A DNA stretch of 64,000 bases from Acidibrevibacterium fodinaquatile (lineage in GTDB: Bacteria > Pseudomonadota > Alphaproteobacteria > Acetobacterales > Acetobacteraceae), in contig NZ_CP029176.1 in assembly GCF_003352165.1 (NCBI RefSeq), positions 1,302,001 through 1,366,000 of the forward strand. The letters run 5' to 3'. The notes under the pieces are model-generated. The model was not told the origin of the DNA and made no database searches. It was given only the letters and a program-made list of their open reading frames with translations. Positions 1 to 7,908 of the stretch are shown piece by piece. The position numbers and the translations under genes are program-made. Within the stretch, counting starts at the first letter, position 1. Every line of letters starts with the position of its first letter.

Positions 1-382
1 GGGCGGCGTTCGCCAGCCGCTCGGCGACGATCTCGCGGTCGCGATAGAGATCGCCGCCCTCGCCGAACAGCACGGTGATCACCGAGAGCCCCTGGATCGA
101 GGTCGAACGCAAGGTCTCCACGCCCGGCGCGCCGCCGAGGGCGTCCTCGATCGGCTGCGTCACCAGGGTTTCCACCTGCTCGGGCGAAAGCCCTGGCGCC
201 TCGGTCTGGATGCCGACCTGGGGTGGGGCGAATTCGGGAAAAACGTCGTAATTGAGACCGGGGAGGGTATAGGCGCCATAAGCGAGCAGCGTCATCGTGA
301 GGGCGGCGATGACGCCACGAAACCGGATCGCGAACCCGATCAGGGCCGCTTGCGGCCCGCGCGGCGCGGGTGGCTCGCTCAC
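1..382 (-). CDS. HME-type RND efflux pump inner-membrane subunit, N-terminal fragment
   Basis: Proton-driven inner-membrane pump of a tripartite efflux system, resembling the heavy-metal CusA/CzcA group. Only the first 127 codons are present and the gene runs off the left edge. One membrane helix (about residues 13-33) is followed by the periplasmic porter start with PEFAPPQVGIQTEAPGLS and a Q-P-I-E motif, which is typical of HME-RND pumps. It starts at a GTG that overlaps the adaptor stop codon as GTGA, so it is the third gene of an OMF-adaptor-pump operon. Substrate (Cu/Ag versus Co/Zn/Cd) cannot be judged because the membrane charge-relay region is missing. Confidence 0.88.
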   Translation of the reverse strand, partial: MSEPPAPRGPQAALIGFAIRFRGVIAALTMTLLAYGAYTLPGLNYDVFPEFAPPQVGIQTEAPGLSPEQVETLVTQPIEDALGGAPGVETLRSTSIQGLSVITVLFGEGGDLYRDREIVAERLANAA

Positions 383-1461
383 GGATCGCTATCCCCTTCG
401 CCGAGCTGGATTTGGCTGCGGAATTCCTCGGAAAAGAGGGAGGCGGCGCCACGCCCGACGATGGTTATCGGCGCTGCCGCCGGCGCCGGGTCGGCGATGA
501 TGAAGCCCCCCTCGGGCGAGGGCTGGTCGGTCGCGATCGCGGCGCGGGCAAAGCGCCCGGGCGCGATTTGACGATAGATCCAGGCCCGCCCCTGCCACCA
601 CAGCACCGCCTCGGGCGGCACACGCAACGAAGCCGGGCGCGGCGGGCCGGGCAGCGACACGGCAAGCGTCATTCCGGCGAGCAGCCCCTCGGCGTTCGGC
701 GCGACATAAAGAAGAAGCGGCGCCTGCGAACGCGGATCGACGCGCGGCAAGGGGGATACCAGACGCAAATCGCGCCGCCCCGCCGCAGCCCCGCTCGCCA
801 ACGTCGCCAGCGCCTGCGCCGGCGCCGCCAGCGAAGCCGCTGCCACCGGCAGGGCAACGCTGACCAGCCATTCCTCGCCGCGCGCGAGGCGCTGGGCGAA
901 GGCGCCACCCGCGACGATATCGGGGCCGAGCGCCGCGCCCCATTGGCTCACGGCGAGATCGCTCAGCGCGCGCAAATCGGCCTCACGCCCCGCGAGCAGT
1001 GCTGCGGCGGCGCGGTCATTCGCCGCCGCTGCTTCCAAAGCCTGCGCCGAGACCGTGTGCTGGTCACGAAACAGGGTTTGGTCGCGTTGGTATTCCGCCG
1101 CCGCCGCCCGCGCCCGTGCCCGCGCCTCCGCCAGCGCCGCTTGCGCCCCGGCGGCTTTTTGCATCGTCTCGGCAAGCATTGCGGGGTCGAGCACGGTGCC
1201 GAAGGTTGCGATCATCACCGGCTGCGGCGCCGCTTTCAGGGTGAGGAGTGCGATGTCGTTTTGCGTCTGTGCCGTGGGATCGAGCGCGATCAGCGGGGTG
1301 CCGTCCGGCCCGAGCGCGGCGGCGGCGGTTTTCGGCTTGGCCGCTGGGGCGTCGTCATCATCGGCGTCGTGATTGACGAGATAGAGCGCGACCACGCCAC
1401 CCGCGAGCGCCAGCACGACAAGCACGGCGAGCCCCAAGGCCCAGCGGCGGCGGCGCCTCAT
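379..1461 (-). CDS. Periplasmic adaptor (membrane fusion protein) of RND efflux system
   Basis: A 360-aa adaptor that would bridge the inner-membrane pump and the outer-membrane channel. A basic start and single hydrophobic helix (about residues 7-28) act as membrane anchor or signal. An Ala/Arg-rich coiled-coil hairpin (about residues 100-165) follows, then beta-barrel-type sequence with PLPRVDPRSQAPLLLYV. An acidic DADDDD stretch just after the anchor could bind metal, although that is only a guess. It is shorter than CusB (about 400 aa) and I see no Met-rich metal site. Its ATG overlaps the upstream channel stop by 4 nt (ATGA) and its stop overlaps the pump start. Confidence 0.85.
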   Translation of the reverse strand: MRRRRRWALGLAVLVVLALAGGVVALYLVNHDADDDDAPAAKPKTAAAALGPDGTPLIALDPTAQTQNDIALLTLKAAPQPVMIATFGTVLDPAMLAETMQKAAGAQAALAEARARARAAAAEYQRDQTLFRDQHTVSAQALEAAAANDRAAAALLAGREADLRALSDLAVSQWGAALGPDIVAGGAFAQRLARGEEWLVSVALPVAAASLAAPAQALATLASGAAAGRRDLRLVSPLPRVDPRSQAPLLLYVAPNAEGLLAGMTLAVSLPGPPRPASLRVPPEAVLWWQGRAWIYRQIAPGRFARAAIATDQPSPEGGFIIADPAPAAAPITIVGRGAASLFSEEFRSQIQLGEGDSDP

Positions 1462-2906
1462 CGGGCCGGGCTTTCGGCGCCGGCGAGTTCGGCGCGCGGC
1501 GGCGCCACCAGATCGGGCACACGCGCGCCCGGATCGAATAGCGGCTGGCGCAACGCGTCCTCCAATTCACCGATGGCGGTCAAGGTTGTCAGGTGGGCAT
1601 CAAGCCGGGCGAGGCGGGCGTGGGCGAGCGCGGCCTCGCTGGCAAGCAAGGCCGGCTGGTCACTGGCGCCCGCGCGAAAGGCACGGGCAACCGCGTCGGC
1701 GTGCGCCGCCTCAGCGTCGAGCAGTGCCGCCGCCTCGCGCTCGCTGGCAACGCTCGCGCGGTAATCGGCGCCGGCCTGATCGAGGGCTGCGATGATCCGC
1801 GCCTGGAGCGCAAGGAACCGCGCCGCCTCTTGGTTGCGCCGCGCCAGCGCCTCGCCGATCCGCCCTTGATTCTGATTGAGGATGGGAAGATCGAACCCCG
1901 GCGCCAAAGCATAGGTGTTGATCCCCTGATACCAGTTATAGCCCGGGCTCAGCACCAGATTGGGATAGCGATTGGCGAGCTGTTCGCGCAGCGCCGCCTG
2001 CGCCGCCGCATAACTGGCGAGTTGGGATTTGACATCGCTCCGGCCAATCAGCGCCGCGCGCCGCAGCCGGCCTTCGGCGAGATCGGCGGGAAGCGCCGGC
2101 GGCGTGGCGAGGCGGTCGAAATCGAGTGGCACGGCGCGCAGCGCCGCGACCGGGATGCCGATCGCGCTGGCGAGCTTCGCCTCGGCGAGGGCTTCCGCCC
2201 GGGCGTTGTCGGCGAGCGCGGTGGTGAGTGTCGTTGCGGCGATTCGTGCGGTGCTGACCTCGACCGCGCTCGCCGCGCCGGCGGCGAGGCGGGCCTCCTC
2301 GGCGGCGGCGAGTTTGCGCTGCACCGCTGCTTCCGCGGCAAGCCGGGTGCCGCGCTCGCGCGCCGCCCATAACGCCGCCATTGCATCGCGCACCCCACCG
2401 CGCACCTGCCAGCCGGCGGTGATCAAATCCTCCCGCGCCGCCTCGGCGCGTGCCGCGGCATTCGCAAGCCGGGCCGAACGCTTGCCACCGGTCTCGATGA
2501 CGGCATTGACGACGCCGCCGAAGAGAAATGGCGGCGGCACGAAGGCGAGGCTGGGATTGGGGCGCTCGCCGGCGGTGACCTTGCCGGCTTCGGCGAGCGC
2601 GAGCGCGCTCCGCGCGACATCGAGATCGGGATGGAAATAGAGCGCGGCGAGCGTCAGGCGCCGGAGCGTCCATGGCGGCGGCCCGGCCGCCTTATCCCCC
2701 CCGCCGGCGGGATCGGCCTGGCCGGGGTCGAGACGTTCGGCGGCATCGATGAAAGCCAGAAGACGCGGATCATCGAGCCTGCGCGCCGCGAGCGCCGCCG
2801 CCCCTGCCTCTGGCGACAGCGCCGGCGCCGGCGGCGGCGTTGCGCAGCCGATACAGAACGCAAACAGCACGAAGACGACGGGGCGCGGGCAAATTCGTGC
2901 TCGCAT
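1458..2906 (-). CDS. TolC/CusC-like outer-membrane efflux lipoprotein
   Basis: Outer-membrane factor of the efflux system, 482 aa from the chosen ATG. The start is set by a lipoprotein signal peptide directly after it: basic MRAR, a hydrophobic core and the lipobox C-I-G-C about residue 21. An in-frame start 24 codons upstream would bury this signal. Two long Ala/Glu/Arg-rich helical repeats (about residues 130-260 and 330-450) match the duplicated OEP domain. It is the promoter-proximal gene of the three-gene efflux operon and overlaps the adaptor gene by 4 nt. Confidence 0.83.
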   Translation of the reverse strand: MRARICPRPVVFVLFAFCIGCATPPPAPALSPEAGAAALAARRLDDPRLLAFIDAAERLDPGQADPAGGGDKAAGPPPWTLRRLTLAALYFHPDLDVARSALALAEAGKVTAGERPNPSLAFVPPPFLFGGVVNAVIETGGKRSARLANAAARAEAAREDLITAGWQVRGGVRDAMAALWAARERGTRLAAEAAVQRKLAAAEEARLAAGAASAVEVSTARIAATTLTTALADNARAEALAEAKLASAIGIPVAALRAVPLDFDRLATPPALPADLAEGRLRRAALIGRSDVKSQLASYAAAQAALREQLANRYPNLVLSPGYNWYQGINTYALAPGFDLPILNQNQGRIGEALARRNQEAARFLALQARIIAALDQAGADYRASVASEREAAALLDAEAAHADAVARAFRAGASDQPALLASEAALAHARLARLDAHLTTLTAIGELEDALRQPLFDPGARVPDLVAPPRAELAGAESPAR

Positions 2907-3008
2907 GTGCGGTCTTGCGTTTCCTCGACGGTTTCCTGATCGCTGCGAGCAGTGGCAGGAAGCGGGGGAAGCCGTCAAGCGTCGGGATGGCCGCGCGGCG
3001 CCGGGCGG

Positions 3009-3422
3009 TTACATTTTCGCGATGAGCGCGTCGACGACCTGGAGTGCGGTGCTGGTTTGCCCCGAGGCGAGGGCTTGCAAGGCCTTGCTGATCTCGCTGA
3101 TCGAGGGATCGGTGCTCGGCGCGCCGGCCTGCGAGGGCGCGACATCGCGGGTGAGAAGCCGGCTTTCGGCGCGTTCCAACGCCTCCTGCGCGAGGCCGGT
3201 CTTGCCGCCGGCAAGCGCGCTCCGCGCCGCTTTGAGATAGCTCAGCGCACTGTCATCGCTGACGGCGGGGATCGGCAGCTTGCTCGCGAGACCCGACCCA
3301 GACGCGCCGCCCATCAGCGCGCCGGTATCTTGCATCAGCGAAGACCCATTGCTTTGCGCCAGCGCCGGCGTGGCAAGAAGGGTTACGGTCAGCAGCGGAA
3401 AGACGAGATGAGACGCGCGCAT
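3009..3422 (-). CDS. Small secreted protein of unknown function
   Basis: I do not recognise the family. The 137-aa product starts MRASHLVFPLL with a clear Sec signal peptide and A-L-A cleavage site near residue 23. The mature part is Gly/Ser-rich at first, then two amphipathic helices (about residues 55-85 and 100-135) containing SALAGGKTGLAQEALERAES. A start 14 codons upstream is possible but would spoil the signal. The gene lies between the efflux operon and a UbiH-family gene, on the same strand as both, and is probably expressed separately. The signal and alphaproteobacterial codon usage support a real periplasmic protein. Confidence 0.65.
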   Translation of the reverse strand: MRASHLVFPLLTVTLLATPALAQSNGSSLMQDTGALMGGASGSGLASKLPIPAVSDDSALSYLKAARSALAGGKTGLAQEALERAESRLLTRDVAPSQAGAPSTDPSISEISKALQALASGQTSTALQVVDALIAKM

Positions 3423-3470
3423 TGAAGAGTCCCCCGATTTTCGGATGAACGATACCGCAGACACCGCGCC

Positions 3471-3510
3471 ACGGACAAAAGTTTTTTGGTTCTTTTTTTC
3501 AAAAAAGAAT
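3471..3510 (-). repeat. AT-rich palindromic repeat, copy 1 (inverted orientation)
   Basis: An A/T palindrome (TTCTTTTTT around a single C, then AAAAAAGAA at 3490-3509) is followed, read on the minus strand, by CCAAAAAACTTTTGTCCG. The same palindrome and tail recur at 18108 and 52347, with a shortened tail at 7784. This copy ends 8 bp from the stop codon of the UbiH-family gene, so its hairpin and T/A runs could end that transcript. Confidence 0.75.
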
Positions 3511-3517
3511 CTCTTTT

Positions 3518-4765
3518 TTACCCCTTAGCGAAGGCACCGCCCATCGCCTGGCGGATGAAAAACCGCTTGAGCGGCGGCAGGCGATGGACCAGAGCGATGC
3601 CGACATCGCGGGCGAGGCGAAGCGGCGGCATGTCGTTGCTGAACAGGCGATCGAGGGCGTCGGTCGCTGCCAGCATGAGGAGATTGGCGCCACGCCGCGC
3701 CCGTTGATAGCGGGCGAGCAGCGCCGGCGCGCCGGGATCCTCGCCCCGGCTTGCCGCGTCGATCAGGAGATCGGCGAGGGTGATCGCGTCACGGAAGCCG
3801 AGATTGAGGCCTTGGCCGGCGATCGGGTGGATGCCGTGCGCTGCGTCCCCGACCAGGACCAGGCGCTGGTCGTAATAGCGATGGGCGTGCAGCGCCGAGA
3901 GCGGATAGAGCCAACGCCGGCCGATCGGGCGGATGGCGCCGAGATGATCGCCGAGCCGGCGGGCGATCTCGGCGCCGAAGGCGGCGTCGTCGAGGGTCAT
4001 CAAATGCGCGGCCAAGGCCGGCCGCTCGGTCCACACCACCGCCGAAACATGCTCCGCCGCTTCGTTCGCCGCCATCGGCAATTGCGCGAAGGGGCCGGCG
4101 GGGAGGAAATGCTCGAGCGCGGTCTGGTGATGCGGGTATTCATGCGCAATCGCGGCGACGATTCCGCTCTGACGATAGGGAAAGCGCGTCACCGGGATGC
4201 GCGCCTGCCGCCGCAGAGGGCTTTCGCGCCCCTCGGCGGCGACGACGAGGCGGCATGCAATCCGCTTCCCGCCGTTCAGCGTGATCTCGGCGCCGTGTGC
4301 GTTGCGGACGATCTCGGCCTCGGCCGGGGCGAAGAGGTGGAGCGGTCGGCCGGCCAGCCCCCCCTCGGCCAGCGCCGCGTTGAGCGCCCGGCGCAGGCTC
4401 CGCGCCTCGACCATCCAGCCGAAGGCGGCGCCGTCCCCGACATCGTGCCCGATCTCGGCGATATCGAAATGCAGGAACAGGGGGGAGGCCGGGCGATCGA
4501 GCTTGCCGTCTGAGACCCTGATCGCCGCGATCGGGCCGGGGGGATCGGGAAGCCGCTGCCAGAGCCCAGCCGCTTCGAGCAGGCGGCGCGAGCCGGCGGC
4601 GATCGCATAGGCGCGGCCGTCGAAGGCGGGGTGTTCCATCGGCGGCAGCGGCGCGCGGTCGATGACCGCGGTCGTGATGCCGGCGGCGGTGAGCCGAAGC
4701 GCGAGCGCGGCGCCGACCGGCCCCGCCCCGATGACCGCAATCTCGACCGCGAGGCTCTCTGACAT
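3518..4765 (-). CDS. UbiH/UbiF/VisC-family FAD-dependent hydroxylase
   Basis: Flavoprotein monooxygenase of the family that hydroxylates the ubiquinone ring; 415 aa, as expected. It has the N-terminal dinucleotide fold GAGPVGAAL (residues 12-20), the central family region, and the second FAD motif GDAAHGIHPIAGQGLNLGFRDA split over about residues 300-322. The start at 4765 is preceded by GGGAAG at good spacing, while upstream in-frame ATGs lack one. Which ring position it modifies cannot be told from sequence. The stop codon abuts an AT-rich palindromic repeat. Confidence 0.9.
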   Translation of the reverse strand: MSESLAVEIAVIGAGPVGAALALRLTAAGITTAVIDRAPLPPMEHPAFDGRAYAIAAGSRRLLEAAGLWQRLPDPPGPIAAIRVSDGKLDRPASPLFLHFDIAEIGHDVGDGAAFGWMVEARSLRRALNAALAEGGLAGRPLHLFAPAEAEIVRNAHGAEITLNGGKRIACRLVVAAEGRESPLRRQARIPVTRFPYRQSGIVAAIAHEYPHHQTALEHFLPAGPFAQLPMAANEAAEHVSAVVWTERPALAAHLMTLDDAAFGAEIARRLGDHLGAIRPIGRRWLYPLSALHAHRYYDQRLVLVGDAAHGIHPIAGQGLNLGFRDAITLADLLIDAASRGEDPGAPALLARYQRARRGANLLMLAATDALDRLFSNDMPPLRLARDVGIALVHRLPPLKRFFIRQAMGGAFAKG

Positions 4766-5028
4766 CCGTCTTCCCATCCGCCCGAGAGCGCCCTGGCTTA
4801 GGCGTCCCATGATTGCACAAAAAAAAGGCATCGCGTGTGCCGCACGATGGCAAACCCGATCATGGCCCGCTGCCTGCCATCTAGGCAAGAGCAACCTGCC
4901 GCGTAGCATCCAGCACTCGGCAGAGAATTGCTGATCGCGGCACGGTTCTTGAATTCGGTGTTGTCGTGGATGTTATCCCGGCCATTACGGTGGGGCGCGT
5001 CCCGGAGAACGACAGTGATACGAAATGA

Positions 5029-5382
<354 letters not shown>

Positions 5383-5441
5383 TCGCCGACACCGCCCTCC
5401 CTCGGACCCGCCCCGACAATAACACCAAGGACAAAGAGACG

Positions 5442-6812
5442 ATGAAGCAAAACTGGCTTTCCCGAACCCGCGCGCCGCTGATCGCAACCGGCCTGCTCGC
5501 CCTGCCGGCGTTCGCCACGTCCGCCTTCGCGGCGGACGCGCCACCGAAAATCGATACCGGCGATACCGCCTGGATGCTCACCAGCACCGCCCTCGTGCTG
5601 ATGATGACCATCCCCGGCCTCGCCCTCTTCTATGCCGGCATGGTGCGCAAAAAGAACGTGCTCGCCACCATGATGCAGTCCTTCATCATCTGCTGCCTGG
5701 TGACGATCACCTGGATGGTCATCGGCTATAGCCTCGCTTTTACCAACGGCAATCCTTACATCGGCGATTTTTCGCGCGTTATGCTGGCTGGCATCGGCGC
5801 CCACATCAACCAGGGTAACGATGTCGCCTTCGTGCTCGGCGCCGGCACCGATGGCGCGACGCCGTTCACCATCCCCGAGACCGTCTACATGATGTTTCAG
5901 ATGACGTTCGCGATCATCACCCCGGGGCTGATCGCCGGCGCTTTCGCCGACCGCATGAAATTCAGCGCGATGTGCGTCTTCATGGTGCTGTGGTCGATCT
6001 TCGTCTACAGCCCGATCGCGCACTGGGTGTGGAGCGCCAATGGCTGGCTGGCGACGCTGGGTGCGGCGGATTTCGCCGGTGGCACCGTCGTGCACATCAA
6101 TGCCGGCATCGCCGGGCTGATGGCGGCGCTGGTGATGGGCAAGCGGGTCGGCTATGGCCGCGACAACATGATGCCGCACAATCTCGCCTACGCGGTGATC
6201 GGCGCCTCGCTGCTCTGGGTCGGCTGGTTCGGCTTCAATGCCGGCTCGGCGGTCGGCGCCAATGGCCGCGCCGGCATGGCGATGGCGGTGACACAGATCG
6301 CAACCGCCGCCGCCGCCCTCGCCTGGACGTTTGCGGAATGGGCGGCGAAAGGAAAGCCCTCGGTGCTCGGCGCGATCTCGGGCGCGGTCGCCGGTCTCGT
6401 CGCCATCACGCCGGCCTCGGGCTTCGTGCTGCCGGGCGGCGGCCTGGTGATCGGCATCGCCGCTGGTGTGATCTGCTTCTGGTCGGCGACCTCGCTCAAA
6501 CACATGCTCGGCTATGACGACAGTCTCGACGCCTTTGGGGTGCATGGGGTTGGCGGCATCGTCGGCGCGCTGCTCACCGGCATCTTCGCCTACGGCCCGC
6601 TTTCCGCGACCGCCGGCACGCCTGCGGGCATCGTCGGTGGCCTGCACCAGCTGATGATCCAGGCCGAGGCGGTGCTTGTTACCCTCATCTGGAGCGGCGT
6701 CATCTCCTTCATCATCCTCAAGGTGGTCGATGCGGCGATCGGTCTCCGCGTCTCCCCCGAGCAGGAGATCGAGGGGCTCGACGTGGTGTTGCACGGCGAA
6801 CAGCTCGGCTGA
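5442..6812 (+). CDS. amtB: Ammonium transporter AmtB
   Basis: Inner-membrane ammonium channel, 456 aa with 11 predicted helices. It opens with a cleavable signal peptide (MKQNWLSRTRAPLI through A-F-A-A-D), as in many Amt proteins. The twin pore histidines are visible in GGTVVHINAG and FGVHGVGGIVG. The start codon after an AAAGAGACG ribosome-binding region was chosen over an in-frame start that would overlap glnK. It is co-transcribed with glnK and ended by a strong hairpin. Confidence 0.96.
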   Translation: MKQNWLSRTRAPLIATGLLALPAFATSAFAADAPPKIDTGDTAWMLTSTALVLMMTIPGLALFYAGMVRKKNVLATMMQSFIICCLVTITWMVIGYSLAFTNGNPYIGDFSRVMLAGIGAHINQGNDVAFVLGAGTDGATPFTIPETVYMMFQMTFAIITPGLIAGAFADRMKFSAMCVFMVLWSIFVYSPIAHWVWSANGWLATLGAADFAGGTVVHINAGIAGLMAALVMGKRVGYGRDNMMPHNLAYAVIGASLLWVGWFGFNAGSAVGANGRAGMAMAVTQIATAAAALAWTFAEWAAKGKPSVLGAISGAVAGLVAITPASGFVLPGGGLVIGIAAGVICFWSATSLKHMLGYDDSLDAFGVHGVGGIVGALLTGIFAYGPLSATAGTPAGIVGGLHQLMIQAEAVLVTLIWSGVISFIILKVVDAAIGLRVSPEQEIEGLDVVLHGEQLG

Positions 6813-6827
6813 TCCTGGCCAAAGAGG

Positions 6828-6858
6828 GACCTGGGGGAACTCTCCTCCAGGTCTTTTT
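6828..6858 (+). terminator. Rho-independent terminator after amtB
   Basis: An 11-bp stem (GACCTGGGGGA with TCCTCCAGGTC, one wobble pair) around an ACTC loop is followed by five Ts. It lies 15 bp after the amtB stop and would end the glnK-amtB transcript. Confidence 0.85.
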
Positions 6859-6916
6859 GGGTGAATTCAACAAGGAGCGTGCAACTTCCGATATTTTGTG
6901 TTAGCATCCCCCGGCA

Positions 6917-7765
6917 ATGACCCGGAATTATACCGTAAGCCGCCGATTGCTGCTTGGCGCTGGGGTGAAGGCAACCTTCCTTCTCCCGACCACCCTGATC
7001 GCCGACCTCGCGGCGGCGGCGACCCCGGCGCCCCGCCATGCGCGCCGGGCCCCGGCCGCCCGGCCGCCGCGTCTGGTCGTTCTCGATCCCGGCCATGGCG
7101 GCAAGGATCCCGGTGCCATCGGCATTTCCGGCACCTATGAGAAGCATGTCGCGCTGGCCACCGCCTTCGAACTCAAACGGCAATTGGAGGCCTCGGGGCA
7201 ATACCACGTCGAACTCACCCGCGCGCGGGACATTTTCATCCCGCTCGAGCATCGGGTGGAGATCGCCGAACGCCATCGCGCGATGCTGTTCGTCTCGATG
7301 CATGCCGACGCCCTCAGCGACCCCCGCGTGCGCGGCGCCAGCATCTATACGCTCGGCGCCCACGCCTCGGATGCGCAGACGCGCGAACTCGCACGGCGCG
7401 AAAACAGCGCCGACCGCTTCGCCGGCCCCGATTTCCAGGGCACTTCGCCCGAAGTCGCAGAGATTCTGGCGAGCCTCGTGCAGCACGAAACCCGCGTCGG
7501 CTCGGCGCGCCTCGCCCATGACCTGGTCGGCGCCCTCGGCCCGCGCGTGCCGCTGCTCTCCAATCCCACCCGGCACGCCGGCTTCGTGGTTCTGAAGGCC
7601 GCCGACATTCCGAGCGTGCTGGTGGAGATGGGGTTCATGTCCAACCGCCAGGACGAGGCCGCGCTCCGCCGGCCGGCGCATCGTGTGCAAGTCGCGCAGG
7701 CGATGAAACACGCTGTCGATGCCTATTTCGCCGCCGCCGACCAGGGGCTCAGGGTCGCCGGGTAG
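6917..7765 (+). CDS. N-acetylmuramoyl-L-alanine amidase (AmiC type), Tat-exported
   Basis: Zinc amidase that cleaves the peptide side chain from peptidoglycan; 282 aa. The N-terminus has a twin-arginine motif (SRRLLLG) and hydrophobic stretch, so export is probably by Tat, as for E. coli AmiA/AmiC. An Arg/Ala/Pro linker precedes the Amidase_3 domain (residues about 50-275). The zinc and catalytic residues are visible: LDPGHGG, the Glu of TYEKHVAL, SMHADA and the C-terminal VEMGFMSN. No AMIN targeting domain is present. It is convergent with the AsmA-like gene, with hairpins between them. Confidence 0.93.
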   Translation: MTRNYTVSRRLLLGAGVKATFLLPTTLIADLAAAATPAPRHARRAPAARPPRLVVLDPGHGGKDPGAIGISGTYEKHVALATAFELKRQLEASGQYHVELTRARDIFIPLEHRVEIAERHRAMLFVSMHADALSDPRVRGASIYTLGAHASDAQTRELARRENSADRFAGPDFQGTSPEVAEILASLVQHETRVGSARLAHDLVGALGPRVPLLSNPTRHAGFVVLKAADIPSVLVEMGFMSNRQDEAALRRPAHRVQVAQAMKHAVDAYFAAADQGLRVAG

Positions 7766-7783
7766 GCATTCCGCAGAAAAATT

Positions 7784-7820
7784 GTTCTTTTTTGAAAAAA
7801 AGAACTTTTCTCCCGTTGGG
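7784..7820 (+). repeat. AT-rich palindromic repeat, copy 2 (shortened tail)
   Basis: A 10-bp A/T palindrome (GTTCTTTTTT, one G, AAAAAAAGAAC) is followed by CTTTTCTCCCGTTGGG. This is the family seen at 3471, 18108 and 52347, but it lacks the inner CAAAAAAC segment of the tail. It lies just after the amidase stop codon. Confidence 0.7.
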
Positions 7821-7840
7821 CAGTGCCTACGGCACTGCCC
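7818..7840. terminator. GC-rich perfect hairpin between convergent genes
   Basis: A perfect 10-bp stem (GGGCAGTGCC / GGCACTGCCC) with a TAC loop lies between the convergent amidase and AsmA-like genes. With the A/T palindromes on both sides it probably stops transcription from both directions. Confidence 0.55.
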
Positions 7841-7880
7841 GTGCTGCGGAAGTTGCCGCTCTGAGAATCCGGAAAAAAAT

Positions 7881-7904
7881 CTTCTTTTTCTTCAGAAAAA
7901 GAAG
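7881..7904. terminator. Bidirectional A/T hairpin at the end of the AsmA-like gene
   Basis: A perfect 10-bp stem CTTCTTTTTC / GAAAAAGAAG with loop TTCA lies 5 bp from the stop codon of the minus-strand AsmA-like gene. A-rich and T-rich flanks make it a plausible terminator for both convergent genes. Confidence 0.7.
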
Positions 7905-7908
7905 AGTT

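Noticed and set aside
4910-4926. Sigma-54-like sequence (CGGCAG...TTGCTG) upstream of glnK
   Set aside because: The GG and GC dinucleotides are separated by 9 instead of the required 10 bases, so it does not meet the strict -24/-12 spacing.
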